From Alphaproteobacteria bacterium (GTDB lineage Bacteria > Pseudomonadota > Alphaproteobacteria > CACIAM-22H2), in contig JAFKFM010000007.1 in NCBI GenBank assembly GCA_017308135.1, forward strand, positions 204,001 to 268,000: a DNA stretch of 64,000 nucleotides, read 5' to 3'. The position numbers and the translations under genes were made by a program. Within the stretch, counting starts at the first letter, position 1. Each line of letters starts with the position of its first letter. Shown here piece after piece: positions 53,407 through 63,189 of the stretch. Under the pieces are notes generated by a model. The model saw only the letters and a list, made by a program, of their open reading frames with translations. It ran no database searches and was not told the origin of the DNA.

Positions 53407-54333
53407 TTAAAACCCCGGCTCGACGCCCGTCGCCGCGCGCGTGCGGCCGTCGTCGCGCACCAACGCCAGCGCACGGCCGATCGCGGCCGTTGTTGCCTGC
53501 AGCGGACCGACGATCTTCTCCGCGAGGTCCCGGCGTTCGATCGCCGATTTGAACAGGCTGATGCTGATCAGCCCGTGGACGGAGTCGCCGATCTTGATCG
53601 CCGTCGCCAGCGTGATCGTGCAGAACGGTTTGGTCGCCGGATCGCGCATCGCGTAGCCGTCCTTGCGGATGCCGGCGAGCAGCGCGTGCAGGCGGCGTTC
53701 TTCCGCAGCACCAAATTGCAGTTCGGGCGTGGCGCGCATGCGCGCCACATGCGCGCGCATCTGTTCGGGCGGGCAAAACGCCATGAAGGCGCGGCCCATG
53801 GCCGAGTGCAGCAGATCCGCGCGTTGGCCCAGCACCGTGTTGGTGTGGGCGAGGGGGCTGACGGCACCGGTCCAGTAGCGCACGGCGATCGCATCGCCGT
53901 CGAGCACGCCGATGCCGATCGGGCATTTGGTGGTCGCGGTCAATTCCAGCGCGTGGGGGCGCGCGACCTCGATCATTTGGGCGATGCCGTCGAGGCCGGA
54001 GGTCAATTCGTGCGTGCGGCAGGTGACGTGATAACCGCCGCACATGTTGTCGCGCGCGACATAGCCTTCGTGCATCAGCGTTTCCAGCATCCGCACGATG
54101 GTCGATTTGGGAACGCGCGTTTCCTCGAAGATCTCGTTGATCGAGGCGATACCGAGCTTGTTCACCGCGCGCAGCACTTTGAACGCGCGGCCGACGGAGT
54201 CGACCGGGGCGTAGGAGCGTTGCTCGGGATCGGTAAAGCCGCGGCGGGAATTGGTCCGGCACCGCGATCGCGCCGCAGCGCCTTGCCAGGCGCCGTCCGC
54301 GACGGAATGCGTGAGTGCGCTCGCTTCGGTCAC
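53407..54333 (-). CDS. IclR-family transcriptional regulator
   Basis: This 308-residue regulator has a winged helix (VDSVGRAFKVLRAVNKLGIASINEIFEETRVPKSTIVRMLETLMHEGYV, about 45-93) and an IclR effector domain (LHSAMGRAFMAF near 175). GTG 54333 is chosen because GGGAGGG lies 5-6 bases upstream. Its own gene is separated from the BKACE gene by a long inverted repeat. Such regulators often control aromatic or keto-acid catabolism; the adjacent BKACE gene is the likely target. Confidence 0.86.
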   Translation of the reverse strand: MTEASALTHSVADGAWQGAAARSRCRTNSRRGFTDPEQRSYAPVDSVGRAFKVLRAVNKLGIASINEIFEETRVPKSTIVRMLETLMHEGYVARDNMCGGYHVTCRTHELTSGLDGIAQMIEVARPHALELTATTKCPIGIGVLDGDAIAVRYWTGAVSPLAHTNTVLGQRADLLHSAMGRAFMAFCPPEQMRAHVARMRATPELQFGAAEERRLHALLAGIRKDGYAMRDPATKPFCTITLATAIKIGDSVHGLISISLFKSAIERRDLAEKIVGPLQATTAAIGRALALVRDDGRTRAATGVEPGF

Positions 54334-54400
54334 GTCGTCCCTCCCTGCGTTCGACTTCGGGTCGAACTCGCCGCTTGGCGGCATTGACGCGTAGTCTATC

Positions 54401-54461
54401 CCTTGCGGCGGCCGGGCGCCACTGGCGGTATGTTTCCGCGCCCGCTTGCGCCGCCGCAAGG
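54401..54461. terminator. Long inverted repeat between BKACE and IclR genes
   Basis: CCTTGCGGCGGC (54401-54412) pairs with GCCGCCGCAAGG (54450-54461), and inside lies GGGCGC/GCGCCC (54414-54419 and 54438-54443). On the minus strand it follows the BKACE stop and could end or attenuate its transcript. No T-run is seen. Confidence 0.5.
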
Positions 54462-54473
54462 TCCGATGGCGGC

Positions 54474-55400
54474 TCAGAAATTGACCCTGTCGGCGCCTTT
54501 CAACGCCAAAGTTTTGCGGGCGTCGGTCGGTGTCGCGATCTCCAGCCCCAGCCCTTCGATGATCTGGCGGACTTTGGCGACCTGCTCGGCGTTGGTCTTG
54601 GCGAGCTTGCCCGGCCCGGCCCATAGCGAGTCCTCCAGCCCGACGCGGACATTGCCGCCCATTGCGGCGGCTTGCGCGGCGATGGGCAACTGGTTGCGCC
54701 CCGCCCCCAGGACCGACCATTGATAGGCGTCGCCGAACAAGCGATCGGCCGTGCGTTTCATATGGGCCACGTCCTCGGGGTGGGCGCCGATCCCGCCCAG
54801 AATGCCGAACACCGACTGCACGAAGAACGGCGGCTTGACCAGGCCGCGATCGACGAAATGCGCCAGCGTGTAAAGATGCCCGATGTCGTAGCACTCGATC
54901 TCGAAGCGCGTGCCGTTCTCGGCGCAGGCGGTCAGGATGCCGGCGATGTCCTTGAACGTGTTCTTGAAAATGCGGTCTTCGGATTCGGCCAGGTAAGGTT
55001 TCTCCCAGGCGTGCTTGAATTCCTTGTGGCGCGCGAGCATCGGGTAGAGCCCGAAATTCATCGAGCCCATGTTCAGCGACGCGACCTCGGGCTTGAAATA
55101 GGTGCACGGGCGCAAGCGCTCCTCGATCGTCATCGTCGGCGCGCCGCCGGTGGTGATGTTGATCACCGCATCGCAGCGCTGCTTGATGACCTTCAAAAAG
55201 GGCTCGAACGCCTCGGGCGATTGGTCGGGGCGGCCGTCGGCGGGGTTGCGCGCATGGACATGGACGAGGGCGGCCCCGGCTTCGGCGGCCCCGATCGCCG
55301 CCTCGGCGATTTCCGCCGCCGTGATCGGCAGATGCGGGGACATCGACGGCGTATGGATGGCACCCGTCACGGCGCAAGTGATCATGACTTTCCGGGCCAC
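54474..55400 (-). CDS. BKACE-family enzyme (beta-keto acid cleavage, DUF849)
   Basis: This 308-residue TIM-barrel protein has zinc ligands H47 and H49 (LVHVHARN) and E256 (VGLEDSLW) with the family's ITTGG segment (about 82-86). BKACE enzymes condense a beta-keto acid with acetyl-CoA to give acetoacetate and a CoA ester. GTG 55400 follows GGGAGGAAG. The side-chain specificity cannot be read. It diverges from the Ldh2-type gene at 55620. Confidence 0.88.
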   Translation of the reverse strand: MARKVMITCAVTGAIHTPSMSPHLPITAAEIAEAAIGAAEAGAALVHVHARNPADGRPDQSPEAFEPFLKVIKQRCDAVINITTGGAPTMTIEERLRPCTYFKPEVASLNMGSMNFGLYPMLARHKEFKHAWEKPYLAESEDRIFKNTFKDIAGILTACAENGTRFEIECYDIGHLYTLAHFVDRGLVKPPFFVQSVFGILGGIGAHPEDVAHMKRTADRLFGDAYQWSVLGAGRNQLPIAAQAAAMGGNVRVGLEDSLWAGPGKLAKTNAEQVAKVRQIIEGLGLEIATPTDARKTLALKGADRVNF

Positions 55401-55559
55401 TGTCTTCCTCCCTGTCTATACGTCCAACGTGATTCACACGGTGTTGGGGGCGATTCCACCCGGCCGCGCACGGATTTCAATGGGCGGAAAAGAGCCGCAA
55501 GTCGCGGGCGGTTCACGTTTTCTTATGTCATGGAATCGGCCGTGGGTGCGCTCTCTCGC

Positions 55560-55588
55560 TTGACTGGAACCGCCGCGCCGAATAGAAC
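55560..55588 (+). promoter_or_regulatory. Promoter of the Ldh2-type gene
   Basis: TTGACT (55560-55565) and TAGAAC (55583-55588) are separated by 17 bases. Transcription would start near 55595, about 25 bases before the ATG. Confidence 0.65.
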
Positions 55589-55606
55589 TCGCCACCTCAG
55601 ATTCGA

Positions 55607-55625
55607 TATCATATAGGATATGATA
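55607..55625. promoter_or_regulatory. GntR-type operator over the start codon
   Basis: TATCATATAGGATATGATA is a 19-base palindrome with arms TATCATA/TATGATA. It covers ATG 55620 and lies just downstream of the promoter. Its core resembles TCCTATAGGA at 60161-60170 beside the GntR gene. Confidence 0.65.
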
Positions 55626-56630
55626 CAGAAAATTGCCGCCAGCGAGATCCGTCAATTTTGCGCCGCAGCCCTGCTGCGGGCGGGCGCGCCGGAATCCCAT
55701 GCGCGGCTGCAGGTGGATCTGCTGCTCGAGGCGGAATTGCGCGGCCGCGCCTCGCACGGGCTATTGCGCCTGCCGCGGATCGTCGCGCGTATCCGCAACG
55801 GTGTGGCCGATCCGCGCGCGTCGGGCCGCCACGATTGGCAAGGCGATGGCTTGTTGCAGGTGGACGGCGAGTGCGGGCTGGGCCCGGTCGTGGCTTGCGC
55901 GGCCTTGGATGCGCTGATGGACCGCGCCGCGTCGACGGGGGTGGCGCTCGCCGCCATCGCCAACAACAACCATATCGGCATGCTCGCTTTCTACGCGGAG
56001 CGTGTGGCGGCGCGCGGGGCCATGCTTATCGCGCTATCGACCAGCGAGGCGCTCGTCCACGCCTGGGGCGGCACGAAAGCGATGCTCGGCACCAATCCCA
56101 TCGCGATCGGCGTGCCCGCTGCACCGTTGCCCTTCGTGCTCGACATGGCGACCAGCGTCGTGTCGATGGGGCAGATCCACGATCATGCGCTGCGCGGCGC
56201 GCCGATTCCGCTGGGCTGGGCGCTCGATCGCGACGGCCGGCCGACGACCGACGCGAAGGCCGCGTGCGGCGGCGCCATCGCGCCGTTCGGCGAGGCGAAG
56301 GGTTACGCGCTCGGCCTCGCCTTCGAAGTGCTCGTGGCGGCGCTGACCGGGGCGGCACTGGGCCGCGCGGTGCGCGGCACGCTCGACGCGACCGAGATAT
56401 GCAACAAGGGCGACGTGTTCATCGTGGTCCGCGCCGCGCAGATGGAAGCGATGGCCGCGTCGATCGCGCTCTATCTCGAGGAGATCCGGGACGACGCGCC
56501 CGCCGAAGGATTTCGGCGCGTGGCGATCCCCGGCGACCGGGCCAACGCGGTGCGTGCCGAGCGTTTGCGCGACGGCGTTCCCGTCGCCGGCAACGTCTGG
56601 GACGACATCGTCGCGCTGGCGCGCGCATGA
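55620..56630 (+). CDS. Malate/L-lactate/ureidoglycolate dehydrogenase family (Ldh2)
   Basis: This 336-residue NAD(P)-dependent enzyme has the Ldh2 features: RGRASHGLLRLPRI near 40-53, NNNHIGMLAFYAERVA with catalytic histidine, and GGTKAMLGTNPIAIGVP. Relatives reduce malate, sulfolactate, 2,3-diketogulonate or ureidoglycolate. ATG 55620 starts within an operator; the start is supported by the family N-terminus. Followed 22 bases later by the Fe-alcohol dehydrogenase gene. Confidence 0.88.
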   Translation: MIQKIAASEIRQFCAAALLRAGAPESHARLQVDLLLEAELRGRASHGLLRLPRIVARIRNGVADPRASGRHDWQGDGLLQVDGECGLGPVVACAALDALMDRAASTGVALAAIANNNHIGMLAFYAERVAARGAMLIALSTSEALVHAWGGTKAMLGTNPIAIGVPAAPLPFVLDMATSVVSMGQIHDHALRGAPIPLGWALDRDGRPTTDAKAACGGAIAPFGEAKGYALGLAFEVLVAALTGAALGRAVRGTLDATEICNKGDVFIVVRAAQMEAMAASIALYLEEIRDDAPAEGFRRVAIPGDRANAVRAERLRDGVPVAGNVWDDIVALARA

Positions 56631-56652
56631 AGGACGGAGGCGAGAGAAGCGT

Positions 56653-57879
56653 ATGACCAGTTTCGGCCTGCTTCGCACACCGGCGAAGATTCTGTTCGGC
56701 CGCGGCCAGCGCGCCGCTTTGGGTGCCGTCGCGCGCGGCTTCGGCGCGCGCGCTTTCGTGTGTACCGATGCGCGGCTCGCCGCCGATCGGCATTTCGTCG
56801 CGATGATGGACGATCTGAAGAAAAACGGCGTCGCGGTGCTGGTGTTCGACCGCACCGTTGCCGAATTGCCGCTCGACTGTGTCGCCCAATGCGTCGCGGC
56901 CGCCAAACCCTTCGCGCCCGACATGGTGATCGGCATCGGCGGCGGCTCGTGCATGGACCTCGCCAAGGCCGCGGCGGTGATGCTCGCCCATGGCGGCGAT
57001 ATCCGCGACTATTACGGCGAGTTCAAAGTGCCGGGCCCGGTGCTGCCGCTGATCTGCCTGCCGACGACGGCGGGGACGGGTTCGGAAGTGACGCCCGTCG
57101 CCGTGCTCGCCGATCCCGACAAGACGATGAAGGTCGGCATCGCCAGCCCGCATATCATTTCGGCGGTTGCGATCTGCGATTCCGAACTCACCGACACGTG
57201 CCCGCCGGGCCTGACGGCGTTGTCGGGGGCGGACGCGATGACGCATGCGATCGAGGCCTATACCGCCATCGCCCGGCCGGCGACGGCGGCCTTGTCGGCG
57301 GAGCGCGTGTTCGTCGGCAAGAACGCGCTGTCCGATCAGCAAGCGCTCTCGGCGATCCGCTTGATCGCGGGCGCATTGGAAACCGCGTGCCGCGACGGGT
57401 CGAACGCGCAGGCCCGCGACGATCTGATGCTCGGCGCGTTGCTCGCCGGGCTCGCTTTCGGCACGGCGGGGACGAGTGCCGCGCACGCGATCCAGTACCC
57501 GGTCGGCGCCTTTACCCACACGCCGCACGGCACGGGGGTGGCGCTGCTGCTGCCTTACGCGATGGATTTCAACCGCGAAACCCGCATCGCGGAGTTCGTG
57601 GAAATCGCCGTCGCGATGGGGGCGGTCCGCCAGGGTCGCAGCGCCGAGGATTTGTCGCGCGACGCGGTGCGCCGCGTCGCCGCGTTGTTCGGCGCGGTCG
57701 GCATTCCCCGCACGCTCGCCGATTTGGGACTGCCCGAAACGAAGATCGACTGGGTCGTCGAGCAATCGGCGACGATCCAGCGCCTCGTCGGCAACAACCC
57801 GCGCGAGCTCGACGTCGCGGGACTCGCGGCCATCACGCGCGCTGCCTATGCCGGCCGGCTTTCGGCCGATGCCGCCTGA
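56653..57879 (+). CDS. Iron-containing alcohol dehydrogenase
   Basis: This 408-residue group III dehydrogenase has GGGSCMDLAKAAAV (about 97-110), TTAGTGSEVTP, the metal ligand Asp/His segment LSGADAMTHAIEAY, and AAHAIQYPVGAFTHTPHG. It oxidises an alcohol to an aldehyde or reduces the reverse; the ALDH that follows would take the aldehyde. GGAGGCGAGAG precedes the ATG. Confidence 0.9.
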   Translation: MTSFGLLRTPAKILFGRGQRAALGAVARGFGARAFVCTDARLAADRHFVAMMDDLKKNGVAVLVFDRTVAELPLDCVAQCVAAAKPFAPDMVIGIGGGSCMDLAKAAAVMLAHGGDIRDYYGEFKVPGPVLPLICLPTTAGTGSEVTPVAVLADPDKTMKVGIASPHIISAVAICDSELTDTCPPGLTALSGADAMTHAIEAYTAIARPATAALSAERVFVGKNALSDQQALSAIRLIAGALETACRDGSNAQARDDLMLGALLAGLAFGTAGTSAAHAIQYPVGAFTHTPHGTGVALLLPYAMDFNRETRIAEFVEIAVAMGAVRQGRSAEDLSRDAVRRVAALFGAVGIPRTLADLGLPETKIDWVVEQSATIQRLVGNNPRELDVAGLAAITRAAYAGRLSADAA

Positions 57880-57895
57880 AGGAAGGACGACGCCC

Positions 57896-59371
57896 ATGCA
57901 CGATTCATCCGCTTCCCGCGCCACCGCGATCGATCCGGCCGCGATTCCGCGCGGGCTTTTCATCGGCGGCATGTGGCGCGAGGCGACCGGCGGCAAGACG
58001 ATTCCGGTCAGCGATCCGTCGACCGAGGAATCGCTCGGCACGATCGCCGACGCGACGGTCGAGGACGGGCTCGCCGCCGTCGCGGCGGCGTCGGAAGCGG
58101 CAGCCGATTGGGCGAAGACCGCGCCGCGCAAGCGCGCCGATATTCTGATGAAGGCCTTCCACCTGATGCTCGCCAAGGCCGACGGTCTGGCGGAGCTGAT
58201 TTCGCGCGAGAACGGCAAGGCGCTGGCCGACGCCAAAGGCGAGGTGAACTACGCGGCCGAATTCTTCCGCTGGTACGCCGAAGAAGCGGTGCGCATGATC
58301 GGCGATATCAGCATGGCGCCGGGCGGGGCGAACCGCATCGTCGTGCAGTATCAGCCGGTCGGCGTCAGCGTCTTGATTACGCCGTGGAACTTTCCCGCCG
58401 CAATGGCGACGCGCAAGATCGGCCCGGCGTTGGCGGCCGGTTGCACCTGCATCCTGAAGCCTGCGACCGAAACGCCGCTGACAGCACTGGCGATGGCCGA
58501 AATTCTGGCCGAAGCGGGCGTGCCCAAAGGTGTGGTGAACGTCGTCACGACGTCGAAGCCCGGCCCGGTGATCGGCGCCATGCTGCGCGACCGGCGCGTG
58601 CGCAAGCTTTCCTTCACCGGCTCGACGGAAGTCGGCCGCCGGTTGCTCGCCGAAGCTTCGCAGTCGGTCGTCAATTGCTCGATGGAGTTGGGCGGCAACG
58701 CGCCCTTCGTCGTGTTCGAGGATGCGGATATCGACGCCGCCGTCGACGGCGCGATGATCGCCAAGATGCGCAACGGCGGCGAAGCCTGCACGGCGGCGAA
58801 TCGCTTCTATGTCCACGAAGCGGTTTACGGTGAGTTCGCCGCCAAGCTCGCGGCGCGCATGGGCGCGATGCGCGTCGATGACGGCCGCTTGCCGACCACG
58901 GCGTGCGGGCCGCTGGTCAACCGCGCGAGCCTGGAGAAGGTCGTGGGCTTCGTCGACGACGCGGTCAAGCGCGGCGCCAAGGTATTGACCGGCGGCAAGG
59001 CGCTCGACCGGCGCGGCTATTTCTATCCGCCGACGGTGCTGACCGACGTCGCCAAAGATTCGGCGCTGCTGCACGACGAAATCTTCGGGCCGGTCGCGGC
59101 CCTCGTCGCCTTCAAAAACGAAGACGAAGCCGTGGCGATGGCCAACGACACGGAATACGGCCTCGTCTCCTACGTCTACACCAAGGATCTCGCGCGCGGC
59201 CTGCGCGTGGCCGAGCGGTTGGAGGCGGGGATGATCGCGCTCAATCGCGGGCTCGTCTCCGACCCGGCAGCCCCTTTCGGCGGCGTGAAGCAAAGCGGCC
59301 TGGGGCGCGAAGGCGCCCATCACGGGCTGCTGGAATTCGCCGAAGCCAAATACATCGCGACGAATTGGTAG
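57896..59371 (+). CDS. Aldehyde dehydrogenase 2 (succinate-semialdehyde type)
   Basis: This 491-residue enzyme has catalytic residues E264 (MELGGNAPF) and C298 (NGGEACTAANRF), FTGSTEVG (about 240-247), and TPWNFPAAM, a pattern like GabD. It likely oxidises a semialdehyde such as succinate, malonate or tartronate semialdehyde. It begins 16 bases after the Fe-alcohol dehydrogenase and converges with the GntR gene. Confidence 0.9.
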   Translation: MHDSSASRATAIDPAAIPRGLFIGGMWREATGGKTIPVSDPSTEESLGTIADATVEDGLAAVAAASEAAADWAKTAPRKRADILMKAFHLMLAKADGLAELISRENGKALADAKGEVNYAAEFFRWYAEEAVRMIGDISMAPGGANRIVVQYQPVGVSVLITPWNFPAAMATRKIGPALAAGCTCILKPATETPLTALAMAEILAEAGVPKGVVNVVTTSKPGPVIGAMLRDRRVRKLSFTGSTEVGRRLLAEASQSVVNCSMELGGNAPFVVFEDADIDAAVDGAMIAKMRNGGEACTAANRFYVHEAVYGEFAAKLAARMGAMRVDDGRLPTTACGPLVNRASLEKVVGFVDDAVKRGAKVLTGGKALDRRGYFYPPTVLTDVAKDSALLHDEIFGPVAALVAFKNEDEAVAMANDTEYGLVSYVYTKDLARGLRVAERLEAGMIALNRGLVSDPAAPFGGVKQSGLGREGAHHGLLEFAEAKYIATNW

Positions 59372-59394
59372 GGAAAATGAACTTCCCCGAAACC

Positions 59395-60060
59395 CTAGGC
59401 CGGCAGCAGCGTCAGCACGCGATCGCGCGAGGCCGCGATATGCGCGCGCATCGACTTCTTGCCGGCGGCGGCGTCGCCGCGCAGCAGGGCGGCGAGAATC
59501 TCGGCGTGTTCCTCGATCGCCTCGGCCGTCACGCGCGTATGGAAGACCAGCCGGAAGATGTGCACATGCGTGTGCAGCTTGGCGAGCGAGTCCGACAGAA
59601 ACATGTTGCCGCTCGCCTCGGCGATCCGCGCGTGGAACTCGGCGTCCTTGCGCGCGAACTCGCTATAGGTGGGCGTGGCGCGTCCGGGCATGCCGCTCAT
59701 CTCCGCGTGAAGCCGGTTGAGGGCGTCGCGCGCGCCGGCATCGAGATTGCGCGCCGCCATCGCGGCACCCGCCGGCTCGATCAGCAAGCGCAGCTCGAAC
59801 AACTGCTCGATCTGCGGACGGGTCAATTGTGGACTGGCGCGGTGGCCGATCAGATGCGTCTTGATGACCAGGCCTTCGGCCTCGAGCCGGCTCAACGATT
59901 CGCGCACCGGCGTTTGCGACACGCCCAATTCGCGCGCCAGCGTATCGACGTTGATCCGCGCGCCCGGTGCGATCTGCATGCCGGTGATGCGATCGAGAAT
60001 CGCGTTGTAGACCTCGCTCGTCAGCGCCGCCGGCCGCTGCAATGTGCCGCTCGAACTCAT
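59395..60060 (-). CDS. GntR-family regulator, FCD subgroup
   Basis: This 221-residue regulator has a winged helix (SEVYNAILDRITGMQIAPGARINVDTLARELGVSQTPVRESLSRLEAEGLV, about 15-65) and an all-helical FCD effector domain with likely metal ligands (ARKDAEFHARIAEASGN, EEHAEILAAL, AHI). FCD regulators usually bind carboxylates. Its own upstream palindrome and the one at 55607 suggest control of both the Ldh2-type operon and the Tct transporter. Confidence 0.9.
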   Translation of the reverse strand: MSSSGTLQRPAALTSEVYNAILDRITGMQIAPGARINVDTLARELGVSQTPVRESLSRLEAEGLVIKTHLIGHRASPQLTRPQIEQLFELRLLIEPAGAAMAARNLDAGARDALNRLHAEMSGMPGRATPTYSEFARKDAEFHARIAEASGNMFLSDSLAKLHTHVHIFRLVFHTRVTAEAIEEHAEILAALLRGDAAAGKKSMRAHIAASRDRVLTLLPA

Positions 60061-60158
60061 CGTGCTCCGCTCCGTTACGTCTTCTCGTCTTCCGTGTCGG
60101 GGAATCCGCCTTGACCCGGCGCCGTGCCTAACATGAACGCAAACTAGATCAAATTTAA

Positions 60159-60188
60159 TATCCTATAGGAAATCGAAAACCTATAAGG
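60159..60188. promoter_or_regulatory. GntR-type operator region between GntR and tctC
   Basis: The perfect palindrome TCCTATAGGA (60161-60170) is followed by a second similar half, CCTATAAGG (60180-60188). It lies between the divergent GntR and tctC genes. Confidence 0.65.
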
Positions 60189-60211
60189 ATTCACAACAAA
60201 GGGAGGATCAA

Positions 60212-61177
60212 ATGACTGTTTTCCGCCGCATGGTCCTGGCTTTCGCCATGCTCGTTTCGACCGCCGGCTTCGGCTGGGCGCAGGAATATCCGACGCGTCC
60301 GATCACGTTCGTCGTGCCTTTCGCCGCCGGGGGCGGTGTCGATTCGATCATGCGCCGCATGACCGACGAGCTGCAAAAGGCACTGGGTCAGTCGATCATC
60401 GTCGATCCGCGCCCGGGTGCGAACGGCGCGATCGGATCGGCCGCCGCGGCTCGCGCGACGCCGGACGGTTACACGCTGCTGGCGACGGCGAGCTCGACCT
60501 TCTCGCTCAATCCCAATCTGATGAAGGACCCGCCCTACGACCAGCTCAAGGATCTGGTGCCGGTCGCCACGATCGGCCGGTCGCCCTGGCTGCTGATCGT
60601 CGCGGCGGACAGCCCGTTCAAAACGGTCGCCGACGTCGTCGCCTTCGGCAAAGCCAATCCCGGCAAGCTCGCCTTTCCGTTCTGGCAGTCGAGCGTGCTG
60701 GTGACGGGCGAAACCTTCGGGCGCGTCGCCGGGGCGCAGATCCGCAAGGTGCCCTATAAGGGCGCCGTCGAATCGATGACCGATCTGCTGGCCGGCCGCT
60801 TGCCGATCATGTTCACCGACACGATCGGCGCGCGCCCGCAATTGGCAGCGGGCAAGATCCGCGTGCTGGCGTCGACCGTCGAAAAGCGGCCGAGCTACTT
60901 CCAGGATATCCCGACGCTGAAGGAACTCGGCTTCGACGTGGTGACGGACTCGATGACCGCCGTCTTCGCGCCGGCGGCCACGCCCAAGCCGATCCTGGAG
61001 CGTTTGAACAAGGAGTTCACGCGCATCGTCGGCACGAACGAAGATATCCGCGAGCGTCTGCGGGAGTTCGGGCTCGATCCGACGACGATGACGCTGGCCG
61101 AGTTCGACGCCTTCGTGCGCTCGGAAATGACGCGCTGGGCGGATATGATCGAGAAGGCCGGTCTGCAAAAGAGCTGA
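60212..61177 (+). CDS. tctC: Tripartite tricarboxylate transporter binding protein (TctC/Bug)
   Basis: This 321-residue periplasmic protein has a Sec signal (FRRMVLAFAMLVSTAGFGWAQE) followed by the Bug-family opening YPTRPITFVVPFAAGGGVDSIMR and DPRPGANGAIGSAAAARATPDGYTLL. It delivers a carboxylate to TctAB. GGGAGG precedes the ATG. Followed by tctB and tctA. Confidence 0.92.
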   Translation: MTVFRRMVLAFAMLVSTAGFGWAQEYPTRPITFVVPFAAGGGVDSIMRRMTDELQKALGQSIIVDPRPGANGAIGSAAAARATPDGYTLLATASSTFSLNPNLMKDPPYDQLKDLVPVATIGRSPWLLIVAADSPFKTVADVVAFGKANPGKLAFPFWQSSVLVTGETFGRVAGAQIRKVPYKGAVESMTDLLAGRLPIMFTDTIGARPQLAAGKIRVLASTVEKRPSYFQDIPTLKELGFDVVTDSMTAVFAPAATPKPILERLNKEFTRIVGTNEDIRERLREFGLDPTTMTLAEFDAFVRSEMTRWADMIEKAGLQKS

Positions 61178-61205
61178 TCGGAATCCGGCGGGGAGGGGGA
61201 ACGAC

Positions 61206-61658
61206 ATGCGGCTGGCGAAAGATATCGTCGCGGGACTCGGCACGATCGCGTTCGCGATCGGCGTACTCGTCGCCCTCTCCAAAATTCCGCGTACCTCGTA
61301 TCAGGCGATACCGCCGGATCTGTTCGCACGGCTTTGCGCCTACGCGATCATCGCCGGCGGTGTCGTTCTGATCGTGCGCGGGATCGTGCGCGGCGGCGAC
61401 GCGGTGAAATTGCCGCCGTGGCGCGCGATGTTCGCCGTCTTCGCGGGCGTCGTCGCCTTCGGATTGGTGGCGCCGCGCTACGGATACGCGCCGGCGGGGT
61501 TGCTGACGCTGATCATCGGCGGGCTCGGCGCGCCCGATCTGAAACTGCGGCAGTTGCTGCTGATGTCCGCCGCGCTGATCGCGTTTTCGGTAATCCTTTT
61601 CACGTACATGCTGAAGCTGCCCATGCCGTTCTTCATCATGCCCGGTTTCGTTTCCTAA
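61206..61658 (+). CDS. tctB: Tripartite tricarboxylate transporter small subunit (TctB)
   Basis: This 150-residue protein has four hydrophobic segments, typical of TctB. It partners with the large subunit at 61668, which starts 9 bases later. Confidence 0.85.
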   Translation: MRLAKDIVAGLGTIAFAIGVLVALSKIPRTSYQAIPPDLFARLCAYAIIAGGVVLIVRGIVRGGDAVKLPPWRAMFAVFAGVVAFGLVAPRYGYAPAGLLTLIIGGLGAPDLKLRQLLLMSAALIAFSVILFTYMLKLPMPFFIMPGFVS

Positions 61659-61667
61659 GGGGCCGAT

Positions 61668-63164
61668 ATGCTTTCCGATTTGGCGCTCGGCTTCTCGGTC
61701 GCGTTGAGTTTCGACAATCTTCTGCTGTGCCTGCTTGGCTGTCTGATCGGCACGTTGATCGGCGTGCTGCCCGGCGTCGGGCCGATCGCGACGATTTCGA
61801 TCCTGCTGCCCTTCACCTTCGGGATCACGCCGGTCGGCTCGATCATCATGCTCGCCGGCATCTATTACGGCGCGCAATACGGCGGCTCGACGACCGCGAT
61901 CCTGGTGCGCATCCCCGGCGAGGCGAGCTCGCTGGTCACGATCATCGACGGCAATGCGATGGCGCGAAGCGGGCGCGCCGGGGCCGCCTTGGCGCTCGCG
62001 GCCCTCGGCTCCTTCGCCGCGGGCACGTTCGCGACCATCGTCATCGGGGCGGCGGCCGAACCGCTCGGCCGGGTTGCGTTTCTGCTGGGCCCCGAGGATT
62101 ATTTCGCGCTGATCGTGTTGGGCCTCGTCTTCGCCATCGTGCTCGCCAGCGGTTCGATCCTAAAGGCGATCATCGCGGCGCTGATCGGCGCCATCCTGTC
62201 GACCGTCGGGACCGACATCGAAACCGGCGTGCAGCGTTTGACCTTCGGCATCGGCTCGCTGTTCGAAGGGATCAACGTGTCGATCCTGGCGATGGGCGTG
62301 TTCGGCGTCGCTGAGATCTTGCGCAATCTCGAGGAACACCATTCCCGTCCGCTGATCGAACGCCATATCGGCCGGCTGTGGCCGAGCGGCGAGGAGTTCA
62401 AACGCGCGGCCGCACCGGTCGCGCGCGGCACGGTTCTGGGCTCGATCCTGGGCTTGCTGCCGGGATCGGGCACGTTGCTCGCACCCTTCGCGTCCTACGT
62501 GATGGAGAAGAAGATCTCCAAAACGCCCGAACGTTTCGGCAAAGGCGCGCCCGAAGGGGTGGCCGGGCCGGAAGCGGCCAACAACGCGGCCGCGCAAACC
62601 TGCTTCATTCCGCTGCTGTCGCTGGGCTTGCCGCCCAACGCGGTGATGGCGCTGATCCTGGGCGCCTTGACCGTGCAGGGGATCGCGCCCGGCCCGCAGG
62701 TCTTCACCAAGTATCCGGAACTGTTCTGGGGCATGGTCGCGTCGATGTGGATCGGCAATCTGATGCTGCTGATCATCAATCTGCCGTTGATCGGTTTGTG
62801 GGTTTCGTTGCTGCGCGTGCCTTATCGATTGCTCTATCCCGCGATCCTGCTGTTCTGCTGCATCGGCTTGTTCTCGGTGAATCGCCTGCCCGAAGACATC
62901 TACTTCATGGCGATGTTCGGCATGGTCGGCATGCTGCTTTACAAATTCGGCTTCGAAGCGCCGCCGTTGATCCTGGGTTTCGTGCTGGGCGATTCGCTCG
63001 AATCGAATTTCCGGCGCGCGCTGATCCTGGCGGATGGCGACTGGTTCACCTTCGTCGAAAGCCCGATCGCGGTCGCGCTGCTGCTGCTGGCGGCCGTCAT
63101 GCTGGCGGCGACGCTGTTTCCGAAATTGCGCAAAGGCCGCGAGGACGTCCTCAAGGACGACTGA
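61668..63164 (+). CDS. tctA: Tripartite tricarboxylate transporter large subunit (TctA)
   Basis: This 498-residue membrane protein has about twelve hydrophobic segments. TctA marks are [25 protein letters not shown] near the N-terminus and the later repeat [27 protein letters not shown], plus [21 protein letters not shown]. It forms the transport channel for the TctC ligand. Confidence 0.93.
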   Translation: MLSDLALGFSVALSFDNLLLCLLGCLIGTLIGVLPGVGPIATISILLPFTFGITPVGSIIMLAGIYYGAQYGGSTTAILVRIPGEASSLVTIIDGNAMARSGRAGAALALAALGSFAAGTFATIVIGAAAEPLGRVAFLLGPEDYFALIVLGLVFAIVLASGSILKAIIAALIGAILSTVGTDIETGVQRLTFGIGSLFEGINVSILAMGVFGVAEILRNLEEHHSRPLIERHIGRLWPSGEEFKRAAAPVARGTVLGSILGLLPGSGTLLAPFASYVMEKKISKTPERFGKGAPEGVAGPEAANNAAAQTCFIPLLSLGLPPNAVMALILGALTVQGIAPGPQVFTKYPELFWGMVASMWIGNLMLLIINLPLIGLWVSLLRVPYRLLYPAILLFCCIGLFSVNRLPEDIYFMAMFGMVGMLLYKFGFEAPPLILGFVLGDSLESNFRRALILADGDWFTFVESPIAVALLLLAAVMLAATLFPKLRKGREDVLKDD

Positions 63165-63189
63165 GCGTCAAGTACAGGAGATACGGAAT

